A DNA stretch of 9,435 nt from positions 1-9,435 of the forward strand of contig DKER01000151.1 in assembly GCA_002452555.1 (NCBI GenBank), read 5' to 3'. The stretch is from Fidelibacterota bacterium UBA6817. GTDB taxonomy: Bacteria; Fidelibacterota; Fidelibacteria; Fidelibacterales; Fidelibacteraceae. The translations under genes and the position numbers were made by a program. The notes under the pieces are model-generated. The model was not told the origin of the DNA and searched no databases. It saw nothing but the letters and a program-made list of their open reading frames with translations. Shown here piece after piece: positions 1 through 7,436 of this stretch. Position 1 is the stretch's first letter; every line of letters begins with the position of its first letter.

Positions 1-58
1 TTTGTCATGGTTGATTGATGGTTTTATTTTATATTTAATATTATATGGGTATTATAAA

Positions 59-427
59 ATGACTATAAAGTCTTTCTTTGATCTATACGTTTGGCAGGTT
101 TCTCATGATTTTGTTATTCATGTGTATAAAATTACACAAAACTATCCAGAGGACGAAATGTATGGACTGGTCTCTCAGTTCAGACGGGCAGCTGTTTCTA
201 TTCCTGCCAATATTGCTGAAGGATTTGGAAAGGGTTCAAATAAAGAGAAAATTCACTTTCTTACAATCAGTCATGGATCTCTTGAGGAATGCCGTTATTA
301 CGTCATTTTATCCAAAGATTTAGGGTACATCCAAAAAAACGAAGAGACAATTTTGATGGAAAAAATCATCCAAATAAGCAAAATGCTGTCTGCCTGTACA
401 AAATCTCTTCAAATCAAACAGAATTGA
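59..427 (+). CDS. Four helix bundle protein, S23/23S rRNA-intervening-sequence protein family
   Basis: This is a 122-residue soluble, all-helical protein. The family hallmark is clear: FxDLYVWQ near residues 6-13, a YGLVSQFRRAA stretch at 35-45, VSIPANIAEGFG at 46-57, and HGSLEE at 72-77, ending in a last helix at about 95-118. Family members are usually about 115-130 residues. That supports the ATG at 59 over an in-frame TTG at 2, which would add an AT-rich, non-conserved 19-residue extension. No strong Shine-Dalgarno sequence is visible. The family includes proteins encoded in 23S rRNA intervening sequences and is structurally related to Avd, the accessory protein of diversity-generating retroelements. 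No rRNA and no reverse transcriptase are present here, so the function is unknown; nucleic-acid binding is an inference from relatives. The gene stops 6 nt before a heptamer array, and its 3' end recurs in decayed form at 8625-8689. It converges on the CNB gene. Confidence 0.9.
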   Translation: MTIKSFFDLYVWQVSHDFVIHVYKITQNYPEDEMYGLVSQFRRAAVSIPANIAEGFGKGSNKEKIHFLTISHGSLEECRYYVILSKDLGYIQKNEETILMEKIIQISKMLSACTKSLQIKQN

Positions 428-433
428 CGCCCC

Positions 434-501
434 CTACCGGCTACTGGCTACCGGCTACTGGCTACTGGATTGGCTACCGGCTACTGGCTACCGGCTATTG
501 G
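434..501 (+). repeat. Heptanucleotide tandem array, consensus CTACYGG, 9 units
   Basis: Nine 7-bp units alternate mainly between CTACCGG and CTACTGG (starts 434, 441, 448, 455, 462, 474, 481, 488, 495), with one 5-nt interruption (469-473, ATTGG) and a variant last unit, CTATTGG. The array fills the gap between the convergent four-helix-bundle and CNB genes and runs into the latter: its last unit supplies the CNB stop codon and part of the preceding codons. The same heptamer occurs inverted at 8577-8618 and again at the window's right edge. The short CCGG palindromes allow only weak pairing, so I do not call a terminator. Confidence 0.93.
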
Positions 502-1007
502 TCCATGATCAAGCTCAGGGCCGTGGTTAATTTCAGGACATTCTGATTGGCTGTCCGAAGGTCATTCGCCAGTTTGCACGCGATGTTTCTCATGATGATC
601 ACACCGATGTGGGGATGTTTTAAAACCAGTTTTTCAAGATCGCCGTTTTTAATAATACCGATAACACACGGTTTTTGGGCTTTGACATTTGCGCTTCGGG
701 GGATTTGAGGCTGTATCAGACTCATTTCACCGATAAAGGGGTGGTTTTCATGGGTCAAACGGATGAAGGTCTTTTCCCGGGTGTCTCCGCCTCCTTCTGT
801 CAGGGGATATGTCAATGCCTGGGATATCTCCACCTCACCCTCCAAAAGCAGGAACATGAAATCTCCCGTATTTCCTTCATGGATGATCTGTTCGTCCGTT
901 TTATACTGACGGATCTGAATGATGGGGTAAAATGTTTTTATCTCATCCTGGGAGAGACCATTGAAAAAAGGATATTTGTCTAAGGCGTTAAAATAGTTGT
1001 TACTCAT
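495..1007 (-). CDS. Stand-alone cyclic-nucleotide-binding domain protein
   Basis: This 170-residue cytosolic protein is a CRP-type cNMP-binding domain with no DNA-binding helix-turn-helix. Residues 13-60 carry the N-terminal helix and first beta-roll strands (FNGLSQDEI; EGNTGDFMFLLLEGEVEIS). The phosphate-binding cassette is intact at about 91-106: GEMSL, six residues, then RSA, with E94, R104 and S105 in the positions used by CRP to hold the ribose and phosphate. A C-helix spans about 127-160. A spacer at 66-78, rich in Gly and acidic residues, enlarges one loop. The start lies 4 nt after the stop of the K+-channel gene, so the two are probably translationally coupled. It may be a soluble regulatory partner of the channel or a general signalling adaptor; the ligand (cAMP or cGMP) is not predictable. 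The C-terminal Gln and the TAG stop are encoded inside the heptamer array, suggesting the original 3' end was altered. Confidence 0.88.
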   Translation of the reverse strand: MSNNYFNALDKYPFFNGLSQDEIKTFYPIIQIRQYKTDEQIIHEGNTGDFMFLLLEGEVEISQALTYPLTEGGGDTREKTFIRLTHENHPFIGEMSLIQPQIPRSANVKAQKPCVIGIIKNGDLEKLVLKHPHIGVIIMRNIACKLANDLRTANQNVLKLTTALSLIMDQ

Positions 1008-1011
1008 GGCA

Positions 1012-2145
1012 TCACCGGATCAGTACGGCAAGATCATCTTCGGAGATTATATAATCATCATCAGGATTCAATTGGAGTCTGATCCTGTTTTTGTCTCCGA
1101 GAGAATGACCTGCCATTTTCAGTTTTCGTTCGATAAAAGCATCAAGCTGACTGGAATCTGCAGACAGAAAATCAGAAAATGACACATTCTTTTGTTCTCT
1201 CACAACGCCGATCAGCAATGCCTTTTCTGTTTGCCTGAAATGTTCCCATACCTCGCGGAATGTTTTTCCTGTCAGCGACCCCGGAATCTTCTTCCGGTAC
1301 ATGGATGGATTTTCTTTATGATTCAACAGCTGAAAATATGCCTGGGGAATTCCGGGCATCAAAACGGAAGAAGCCAGTATAAATCCGTTGTATTCATCCC
1401 TTACAATGACTTCATCTGCATTTGCCCTTTTTAAATGAGCCTTGTTTTCGCTGTGATGGATGAAGGCAATAACCGGTATTTTTGCTGATACGGATTTAAT
1501 GGATAATGTCGCCAGGACTGTTTTTTCGTCCGGATCGCCCTGTTCATCTGTTTCATTCGGGATAATGATGACTGACCGTGCATCCTTAATGTTTGCCCTT
1601 TCCAGCACATACTCTTTTGTGTAGTCACCCCGGACATACTGAATGTCTACGTTCTTGTATTGATAAATGATGTTGTTCACGTCCTCTTCAGGGATATCAT
1701 TGATCATGACCAGGGAAACGTGACCGTGTTCCTTAAAAAGCGATATGATGGATTCAATCAGATCCACGGCGTTCTCGTTCCAGCCGCATATTACAATGTG
1801 ATCTGAACTCTTTATTTTTTCCAATCCTTTACCCTCCCTGATTTTTCTGGCAACAAATGCAGATGATATGGTGGCTGTAAGCATGGATACGATTGTAATT
1901 CCGCCGAACATAATGATTACGGCAACCAAGCGGGGCGTCCCGCTTCCCGGAACAATATCACCGTAACCCACGGTTGTTATGGTAACAAAAGCCCACCAGA
2001 GAGCATCCTGATATCTTTCAAAACTTTGCGGGTCAATAAGAAAAATGACCAGGGAACCGGCCAGAGGAACGGTCAATAAACCGATCAGTATGGGTATGTA
2101 GCGCTGGTGGGACAAAAATCGACGGATGTTTTTCCAAATGTTCAT
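1012..2145 (-). CDS. Two-TM potassium channel with RCK (TrkA-N/TrkA-C) domains, MthK-like
   Basis: This 377-residue inner-membrane K+ channel has a first transmembrane helix at about 17-37, a pore helix at about 46-57, the selectivity filter TVGYGD at 58-63, and an inner helix at about 71-98 with a glycine pair (81-82) as a possible hinge. A Rossmann RCK domain follows (about 115-245), opening with HIVICGWNENA, very like the MthK signature. A C-terminal RCK_C-like lobe (about 285-377) ends in the usual DDYIISEDDLAVLIR strand pattern. By my remembered alignment, the MthK Ca2+-binding acidic residues are not conserved: the AEAE-type strand reads AFIH at 227-230. The gating ligand may therefore differ. 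The gene starts 83 nt after the ferritin-like gene in AT-rich DNA that could hold its own promoter, and sits 4 nt from the downstream CNB gene. Confidence 0.93.
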   Translation of the reverse strand: MNIWKNIRRFLSHQRYIPILIGLLTVPLAGSLVIFLIDPQSFERYQDALWWAFVTITTVGYGDIVPGSGTPRLVAVIIMFGGITIVSMLTATISSAFVARKIREGKGLEKIKSSDHIVICGWNENAVDLIESIISLFKEHGHVSLVMINDIPEEDVNNIIYQYKNVDIQYVRGDYTKEYVLERANIKDARSVIIIPNETDEQGDPDEKTVLATLSIKSVSAKIPVIAFIHHSENKAHLKRANADEVIVRDEYNGFILASSVLMPGIPQAYFQLLNHKENPSMYRKKIPGSLTGKTFREVWEHFRQTEKALLIGVVREQKNVSFSDFLSADSSQLDAFIERKLKMAGHSLGDKNRIRLQLNPDDDYIISEDDLAVLIR

Positions 2146-2228
2146 GCGTGTTTTATATTGATTTTGAGGAATTTACAGAATATTACGTTTAGATAATAAG
2201 CAATAATGTTTAAGCGGTTGAATTGGCA

Positions 2229-2690
2229 TTACATATCATACATCCGGGTGGAATCCATGACAAATCGCCGTTTTTCATGATCTTCCAGTTCGCTCAGATT
2301 GGAAAAGATTTCCTTTATTTCCGGAATGTCCGAATTGGCGGCAATTTTTTTGTAGATGCGGATCAGACAGTCATCCAGCTGAATGGCTGTCCGGATGATA
2401 TCTTCTACGGTAATATCTTCCATGATATCGATCATTTTTGCAAATTCATTCCGAAGGTCATCACACAGTGTATATTTAAACCAGGTATCCTTTACTTTGC
2501 CGGAGATGTTGGCTTCGATTCGGCTGATATTGGCTTCCAGCTGTTCCTCGTGGACCGTCAGGTATTCCAGCATCATCTTGATTCTGATCTGATCTGTTTT
2601 ATCATTGAGCTTCTTGTAATATTCCGAGAGTTTGTGATGAAAATCTTTGGCATAGTTCAGCACATCCTGTGCCTGTTTAAAACTGATCAT
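2229..2690 (-). CDS. Ferritin-like (rubrerythrin-type) all-helical protein of unknown function
   Basis: This 153-residue protein is predicted as a bundle of four main helices (about 4-30, 33-62, 72-92, 95-117) plus a C-terminal helix (about 122-148). It lacks a signal peptide or transmembrane segment. Two helices carry an acidic/His pattern reminiscent of ferritin-like di-iron sites: EYLTVHEEQLE around E42, H47 and E48, and SELEDHEKR around E134, E136, H138 and E139, with E23 in helix 1. The spacing is not the canonical ExxH (the expected Glu three residues before each His is Leu), so metal binding is uncertain. The start codon overlaps the stop of the SDR gene (ATGA) and follows a very strong ribosome-binding site. 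A peroxide or iron-stress role would fit rubrerythrin-like relatives but is only inference; it could equally be a structural helical bundle. Confidence 0.7.
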   Translation of the reverse strand: MISFKQAQDVLNYAKDFHHKLSEYYKKLNDKTDQIRIKMMLEYLTVHEEQLEANISRIEANISGKVKDTWFKYTLCDDLRNEFAKMIDIMEDITVEDIIRTAIQLDDCLIRIYKKIAANSDIPEIKEIFSNLSELEDHEKRRFVMDSTRMYDM

Positions 2691-3364
2691 TGTATTTCCT
2701 CCTTTTGGGGCAGGGATGCTCCAAGCTTTTCAATTTCATGGATTTGTATGATACCCTGAATATGGGCATTCAATATGGAATTGATGACGGCCTTAGCCAA
2801 TATGCTGACGTGGACCGGCGAAAATTTAGACGGGAATGTCCCGATCACCGGGACCCGGCTGCCCAAACGGGTTAATGCGGCGATCACTTCCGATCCTTTT
2901 CGGCCTTCACCGTAAACCAGTCCGGGACGCATGATGACAGCCCGGATTTTTTGCTCCAGCAGATAGGATTCAGCTTCTCTTTTTGCCGTGATATACCGTT
3001 TCAGAATGGGAGGAGCATCACTGGCGGAAATCATGACAAAAACCGGGACCTGAGCTGTGTACGCAGCGGATGCGGCAACAATCACGCTTTCTCCGTTCAA
3101 CCGCTCAAACGTGATATTGTGATCCGGCTTCTCGCGAAGGATGCCGATGGTATGGATAACGGCATCCGCGCCTGTTAAATATCCCGTCCAGCGGTCTGTA
3201 TTGAAAATATTCGCCGAAACCCAGTTTACACCCGACATCCAGGCTTCCTTATGATCCGGATATCCCCGCCGGGAAATGGAAATTACGTCAAATCCCTGTG
3301 AGACAGCGGTTTTGCAGATCTCCAGCCCGATGAAGCCATTACCTCCCGTAACCACTACTTTCAT
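2687..3364 (-). CDS. NAD(P)-binding atypical SDR / NAD-dependent epimerase-like protein (NDUFA9-like)
   Basis: This 225-residue cytosolic Rossmann protein has the nucleotide-binding motif TGGNGFIG at residues 6-13, a basic pair RR at 32-33 after the second strand (often a sign of NADP preference), the ADAVIHTIG strand at 66-74 and a YITAK motif at 124-128 (YxxxK). These are followed by MRPGLVYGEG (145-154) and SPVHV (182-186), as in extended and atypical SDRs. It is shorter than full epimerases (about 300-330), as is usual for NDUFA9-like atypical SDRs. The substrate cannot be inferred. It follows the MlaF gene by 82 nt and overlaps the ferritin-like gene by 4 nt, so those two are coexpressed. 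The start ATG has an AGGA about 8 nt upstream. Confidence 0.87.
   Translation of the reverse strand: MKVVVTGGNGFIGLEICKTAVSQGFDVISISRRGYPDHKEAWMSGVNWVSANIFNTDRWTGYLTGADAVIHTIGILREKPDHNITFERLNGESVIVAASAAYTAQVPVFVMISASDAPPILKRYITAKREAESYLLEQKIRAVIMRPGLVYGEGRKGSEVIAALTRLGSRVPVIGTFPSKFSPVHVSILAKAVINSILNAHIQGIIQIHEIEKLGASLPQKEEIQ
2697..2704 (-). promoter_or_regulatory. Strong Shine-Dalgarno (AAGGAGGA) for the ferritin-like gene
   Basis: On the minus strand AAGGAGGA lies inside the 3' end of the SDR coding region, with GGAGG 7 nt from the ATG at 2690. It is the clearest ribosome-binding site in the window. It fixes the start and suggests that this gene is translated efficiently in its own right despite the 4-nt overlap. 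Confidence 0.85.
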
Positions 3365-3397
3365 ATGTGATCCTGTAACTTAGTAACTTATATATTA

Positions 3398-3426
3398 AAG
3401 ATAAGATTTAACCTGTTTAATGGCAA
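3398..3426 (-). promoter_or_regulatory. Possible sigma70-like promoter for the SDR gene
   Basis: In the 82-nt gap between the MlaF and SDR genes, the minus strand carries TTGCCA (3421-3426), a 17-nt spacer and TATCTT (3398-3403), about 33 nt before the SDR ATG. The -35 matches 5/6 of the consensus but the -10 only 4/6, and the promoter consensus of this organism is unknown. If real, it would uncouple the SDR/ferritin-like pair from the MCE operon. Confidence 0.27.
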
Positions 3427-3446
3427 GACTCACTTTTAAACGGCTG

Positions 3447-4187
3447 TCAAAAGCTCCCGGTCCTGAAAAAATTTTCCACCGTTTCAATACCGCAGGTTCG
3501 GACTGCTGCAAGGGGACCGTTATAAAGGATTTTCCTTTTGTCCAGATAGATGACTTTATCGGCAATGCGGTGAATGCTGGCCAATTCATGGCTTACAACA
3601 AGTATTGTCATGTTAAATTGTTCTTTTATGGTCAGGATGAGCTGATCCAGGGATGCGCTGGTTACCGGATCAAGGCCGGCTGACGGTTCGTCGCAGAACA
3701 GAATTTCCGGATCCAGGATAATTGCCCGTGCCAGGGCAGCCCGTTTTCTCATACCGCCTGACAGTTCTGAAGGGAGCAGATATTCCGCTTCGGACAAACC
3801 CACCCATTTGAGTTTAACCGCAACATTCCTGGCAATCAGATCAGGATCCATGCGGCTGTGCTGTTCAAGGGGAATGGCAACATTGTCCCTCACCGATACG
3901 GAATTCAGTAAAGCGCCATTCTGGAACAGCACGCCCATCCGCCGAAGCATGCGGTCATGTTTACTCTCATCGGCTCCGTCAAACGGTTCGCCGAAGATAT
4001 GGATGCTCCCTGATGCCGGTTTGATCAAACCGGTTATTGTCTTAAGCAGGGTGGTTTTTCCGCATCCGCTTTCTCCCAGAATAACCGTGATTTCATTGGG
4101 GAATATATCAAGGTTGATGGTGTCCAAAACGGTTTTTTCCCCGAAACGAACAGTGATATCTTTTATGTTTATCAGCGGCTTGGACAT
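3447..4187 (-). CDS. MlaF-like ABC transporter ATP-binding protein of the MCE system
   Basis: This 246-residue cytosolic ATPase energises the MlaE-type permease encoded just upstream. All motifs are intact: Walker A GESGCGKTT (38-46), Q-loop LFQNGALL with Q89, ABC signature LSGGM (142-146), Walker B ILFCDEP (162-168), D-loop SAGLDP (169-174) and the switch His200 in VSHE. The FQNGALLNSVSVRDNVAIPL stretch (88-107) and the LSGGMRKRAALARA signature are typical of the MlaF/Mkl branch rather than of drug or nutrient importers. The gene starts 4 nt after the permease stop, implying translational coupling. It is the last gene of the compact MCE cluster; no clear terminator hairpin follows it. Confidence 0.94.
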   Translation of the reverse strand: MSKPLINIKDITVRFGEKTVLDTINLDIFPNEITVILGESGCGKTTLLKTITGLIKPASGSIHIFGEPFDGADESKHDRMLRRMGVLFQNGALLNSVSVRDNVAIPLEQHSRMDPDLIARNVAVKLKWVGLSEAEYLLPSELSGGMRKRAALARAIILDPEILFCDEPSAGLDPVTSASLDQLILTIKEQFNMTILVVSHELASIHRIADKVIYLDKRKILYNGPLAAVRTCGIETVENFFRTGSF

Positions 4188-4191
4188 GGTT

Positions 4192-5274
4192 TTACATATA
4201 AATAAGACTGAATAATGCGTTTAAAACAATCACGGCAAAAATGGAAGCAACCACGGAGGACGTTGTGACTTTTCCCACGCCTTCAGCGCCGCCTTCCGCC
4301 TTAAAGCCGTAAAAACTGGCAATGATCACGATGACCCATGCAAAAAAGACACTTTTACTGAGTCCGATCAATAAATCCTTCACCTCAAGAATACTCAGGG
4401 TTTCATTAAAATATGAGACATATGTGAGGTCCAGATAGGTCATGCCGATAATAAAACCGCCCAGAATTCCCAGGATAATGGAAATCATAACCAAAAGAGG
4501 CATACAGATTGTAATGGCCAGGAACTTGGGAACAACCACATAACGGATGGGATTCAGAGCCATCATTTTCAGGGCATCCAGCTCCTCCGTGACTTTCATG
4601 GTGGATATTTCCGCAGCGAAAGCTGAGCCGCTCCGTCCCGCAATAATGATTGCTGTCATCATGGGGCCCATTTCGCGAACCATAGAAATGGCGATCAGAT
4701 CAGCCACATAGATTCCTGCCCCGTACTGGCGGAGTTGTGCTGCCGATTGAAGGGCGATGATCAGTCCCAGAACAATGGACAGCAATCCCACAATTCCCAC
4801 TGCATTGCTGCCGATGTAGACGATTTGCTGGGCAATGGCGCCTTTCCTCCGTCCTTTTGAAATAAAAATACCGTAAAATGACCACAATATGATTTCGGAT
4901 GTGAGGTAAAGGATATCAGTGACTGTATCCTTAAGCGTTAATGCAAAATTCCCCACGCTTTCAAAAAATCCCGGGTGTTTGGGAGGAAGGGGGATTTTTA
5001 TGTCGCGGGAAGAAAAACGGTCAAGGGCTTTCTGAACCTTTTCAGAGGCATTTTTAAAGGGAATATCCGGAAAAACGTCACTGCTGAGCCAGTCCAGAAA
5101 AACCACGCCGCTGCTGTCAGTATATATTAACTCCTTTAAATCGACGGCCTGAACGGCTTTTTTTTTGTATCGGCGGACTTGTTTTTCCAGTTGGGGAACG
5201 GTTTGATGGGTCAGGTCGCCCACAATGCGGAGTTCGTCATTCTCAAAAATTAGTCGGGCAATTTGTTTAACCAT
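4192..5274 (-). CDS. MlaE-family permease with fused N-terminal STAS (MlaB-like) domain
   Basis: This 360-residue protein fuses two Mla subunits. Residues 1-92 form a STAS domain, with the typical strand-loop DLKELIYTDSSGVVFL (45-60); in E. coli the equivalent MlaB is a separate protein binding the ATPase. Residues about 100-360 are the permease: an amphipathic interfacial segment near 105-135, membrane helices at about 150-177, 195-222, 250-278 and 305-325 plus a C-terminal one at about 338-358, and the family hallmark REMGPMMTAIIIAGRSGSAF (200-219) followed by AAEISTMKVTEELDAL. It should dimerise in the inner membrane and pair with the MlaF-like ATPase to move lipids to or from the MCE ring. 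STAS-MlaE fusions are known in other bacteria, so the fusion itself is not new. It starts 27 nt after the chimeric OM gene, with AGGAAA upstream of the ATG. Confidence 0.94.
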   Translation of the reverse strand: MVKQIARLIFENDELRIVGDLTHQTVPQLEKQVRRYKKKAVQAVDLKELIYTDSSGVVFLDWLSSDVFPDIPFKNASEKVQKALDRFSSRDIKIPLPPKHPGFFESVGNFALTLKDTVTDILYLTSEIILWSFYGIFISKGRRKGAIAQQIVYIGSNAVGIVGLLSIVLGLIIALQSAAQLRQYGAGIYVADLIAISMVREMGPMMTAIIIAGRSGSAFAAEISTMKVTEELDALKMMALNPIRYVVVPKFLAITICMPLLVMISIILGILGGFIIGMTYLDLTYVSYFNETLSILEVKDLLIGLSKSVFFAWVIVIIASFYGFKAEGGAEGVGKVTTSSVVASIFAVIVLNALFSLIYM

Positions 5275-5301
5275 TGGATATTTTTTCCTGACACGATCCG
5301 T

Positions 5302-7419
5302 TTACCGGGCAAAATAATTGATCCTTAGGAACAGGGCATGGCGATTCACGATATATTCTTTTCCTGTTTCATCCTGCTTGTTCCGCAATCTCAGGCGGTA
5401 ATCAACGGATATATATTTGAATAATTTCAAATTCAGCACATTTTCCCATTCTATGGTAGCCATTTCATCACTCCGGAAAGGAAAGAGAAAATCAGCATTT
5501 GTATAGTACGTCAGATTAAGGGGAAGCTGAAAATTTCCGATCACCGAAACTTCCGCACCTCTTTTCTGCAGGGATTCCTGAGCTTTAAAAAGTTTGTATG
5601 TCACACTGTTTTCAGTTACTTCCTCTTCAGACAGGAGATGGACATTATTGTAATAATCCTGCCTTAATCCAAATCCGGCCCTCACATTCAGGTTCACTCG
5701 TCCTGTGTTGACCGCTCTGACGTTAATCCCCACACCTTCTTTCAGGGTCAGGGGCATGAAACCGGTTTTTGTCTTAACCTGTTTAACCCGCAAGCCCTCT
5801 TCAACGGTTAAACCGTCGAGATCTTTTTTTCTGTAATTAACCGGCGATGAAAAATAGGCATATTCATTCAACAGGTGCGTCTCTACATCGAAGCGTCCGT
5901 AAACCCCGGTATTTTTAAGAAAGTAAAGGATCAGCGTATTTCTGAAATATGTGTCGTCGTTGGATATTCTGAATCCCGTATCGGAGGCCCTGGTTGTTCC
6001 CAGTTCGATCAGGTTTCTCAGGGTATAATTCACCGGAAAGTTATCGTATGTGATTTTATTTTCAAATTGCGTATTGAAGACAAGCGTCGTTTCGTGTTCT
6101 GTCCGGATTTTTTCATTGGTGCTGTTGATGGATGCATTCCCGTAAAAAGCGCTGAGAAAATGCCAGTGACCGATGGTTCCCGCTTCTTCATCTTCTTCCA
6201 GGACCCCTGCACCGATAAGATTTCCCGGTGTTCCGTCCGGGTTTGTGGCAACCACGATGGTGATTTTCTGGAATTCCCCTTCATTCAGATAAACCGTTGT
6301 AAAATTGCTGTATGAGTTAAAGGGCTCGTTATTGATCGTAATTTTATATCGCCCCGGTTCAACCATCCAGATTTGCTGTTTTTCCCCGTATTCACGGCGG
6401 GCGGGAACGCCGATACCGTATGTCATTCCGTCCGCATCAAAAATTTCATAGGGGACTTTTACCACCTCCTGCCGTTCATCGATGATATTCACGATCAAAC
6501 AGCTCCAGTCCGGCTGAACAATGGTTTTATACCGGGGATAGATCTGTACGTTTTCTTTGACATGGAGCTGACGTCTGCTGCCTGATCCGTATTCAAGAGT
6601 ATATATTCCTGAAGGAAGGGAAACGGACTGGCCGGGAACGCCGTCATATTCGGAGCCGTCATTATTGTAAATTTTATAGGGCGGTTCATTATCAGCTTTG
6701 GAAATTGCCGGAAGGAGAAGCGCACCCATGCCTTCGCTTATCTCTTCATCAATTTCCTGAAGCAGGGAATCTCCGGGAAGTTCCGCGATTTCCGGTTCCG
6801 GTTCGGCTTCCTGTGTATAAAACCTGAGGACTTTAAAAAGGAATGCATCCGTTTCTTCCAGGATAATTTCATTGATCGTCTGAACGAACGTTTCGACTTT
6901 GTCATCCAGAATCTTTTGTTCACGGCTGACGTTATGTTCAACGAAACGGTTTCTGGCCTGTGATTCAGTGAATTGAAAATTCATGTTGATGGATGCGGTT
7001 TTGCCCTCGGCCCCTCTGTCATACAGCTCAATATTGTTGATTCTCACCGAAATCTCACTGTCCGGCCGCTGGTCCAGATATTCTCTCGAAACAAAGCGGA
7101 ATAAATTGTATACACTGACTCTTTTGGTAATCAGTCCGGGCAGGAACTCAGTCGGACGCATTGCCCACAGGTCATTTACCGAATATGTAATGCGTGGACC
7201 GGAATGGCGGATCACGATTTCCCGCTGATTATAAATGGATGGAATTATTACATCATTGATCCTCACGGACATATCGAGAGGTTTGGTTTGAAACAGGTCC
7301 TTATTCTCCGTATGGGGGAAATATTCCATCACATAATAATTCTGGACTACAGCTTCACGCGTATAAGTGCAGGCATGCATTAAAGGAATAAGAAGAAGCA
7401 GAAAAAAATACTTTTTCAT
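5302..7419 (-). CDS. PqiC-like ABC auxiliary lipoprotein domain fused to outer-membrane beta-barrel
   Basis: This 705-residue exported protein starts with a signal peptide (KKYFFLLLLIPLMHAC; Cys17 is the candidate lipidation site, though M-H-A is a weak lipobox). Residues about 28-200 resemble ABC transport auxiliary lipoproteins (PqiC/YmbA family): a VRINDVIIPSIYNQREIVIR strand pair (52-71), a WAMRPTEFLPGLI segment (85-97) and a C-terminal helix with ETFVQTINEIILEE (176-189). An acidic linker follows (about 203-231). Two related beta-sandwich-like units (about 247-300 and 322-390), each with a Y-[EK]-I-[YF]-x-x-DG start and an [EL]PxGxY turn, may be PEGA-like. From about 418 to the end, alternating amphipathic strands with aromatic girdles and a final strand ending near NYF look like an outer-membrane barrel of perhaps 12-14 strands, possibly DUF3078-like. 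It sits between the MCE and permease genes, so it is the probable outer-membrane partner of this transporter. Confidence 0.8.
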   Translation of the reverse strand: MKKYFFLLLLIPLMHACTYTREAVVQNYYVMEYFPHTENKDLFQTKPLDMSVRINDVIIPSIYNQREIVIRHSGPRITYSVNDLWAMRPTEFLPGLITKRVSVYNLFRFVSREYLDQRPDSEISVRINNIELYDRGAEGKTASINMNFQFTESQARNRFVEHNVSREQKILDDKVETFVQTINEIILEETDAFLFKVLRFYTQEAEPEPEIAELPGDSLLQEIDEEISEGMGALLLPAISKADNEPPYKIYNNDGSEYDGVPGQSVSLPSGIYTLEYGSGSRRQLHVKENVQIYPRYKTIVQPDWSCLIVNIIDERQEVVKVPYEIFDADGMTYGIGVPARREYGEKQQIWMVEPGRYKITINNEPFNSYSNFTTVYLNEGEFQKITIVVATNPDGTPGNLIGAGVLEEDEEAGTIGHWHFLSAFYGNASINSTNEKIRTEHETTLVFNTQFENKITYDNFPVNYTLRNLIELGTTRASDTGFRISNDDTYFRNTLILYFLKNTGVYGRFDVETHLLNEYAYFSSPVNYRKKDLDGLTVEEGLRVKQVKTKTGFMPLTLKEGVGINVRAVNTGRVNLNVRAGFGLRQDYYNNVHLLSEEEVTENSVTYKLFKAQESLQKRGAEVSVIGNFQLPLNLTYYTNADFLFPFRSDEMATIEWENVLNLKLFKYISVDYRLRLRNKQDETGKEYIVNRHALFLRINYFAR

Positions 7420-7436
7420 TGGTTGGCCCTGTGCTC

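Noticed and set aside
2..58. N-terminal extension of the four-helix protein from a TTG at position 2
   Set aside because: The 19 extra residues are low-complexity and AT-rich, lie outside the family's usual length, and the ATG at 59 matches the family start.
59..427. 23S rRNA intervening sequence
   Set aside because: The protein family is the one found in such insertions, but no rRNA sequence flanks it.
434..501. CRISPR array or diversity-generating retroelement
   Set aside because: Units are 7 bp, contiguous and without unique spacers; there is no cas gene, no reverse transcriptase and no template/variable repeat pair, although the neighbouring protein family is related to Avd.
2223..2759. 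Plus-strand open frame of 178 codons opposite the ferritin-like gene
   Set aside because: It spans the overlap of two minus-strand genes with an excellent ribosome-binding site and clear helix patterns on that strand; the plus frame shows no recognisable family.
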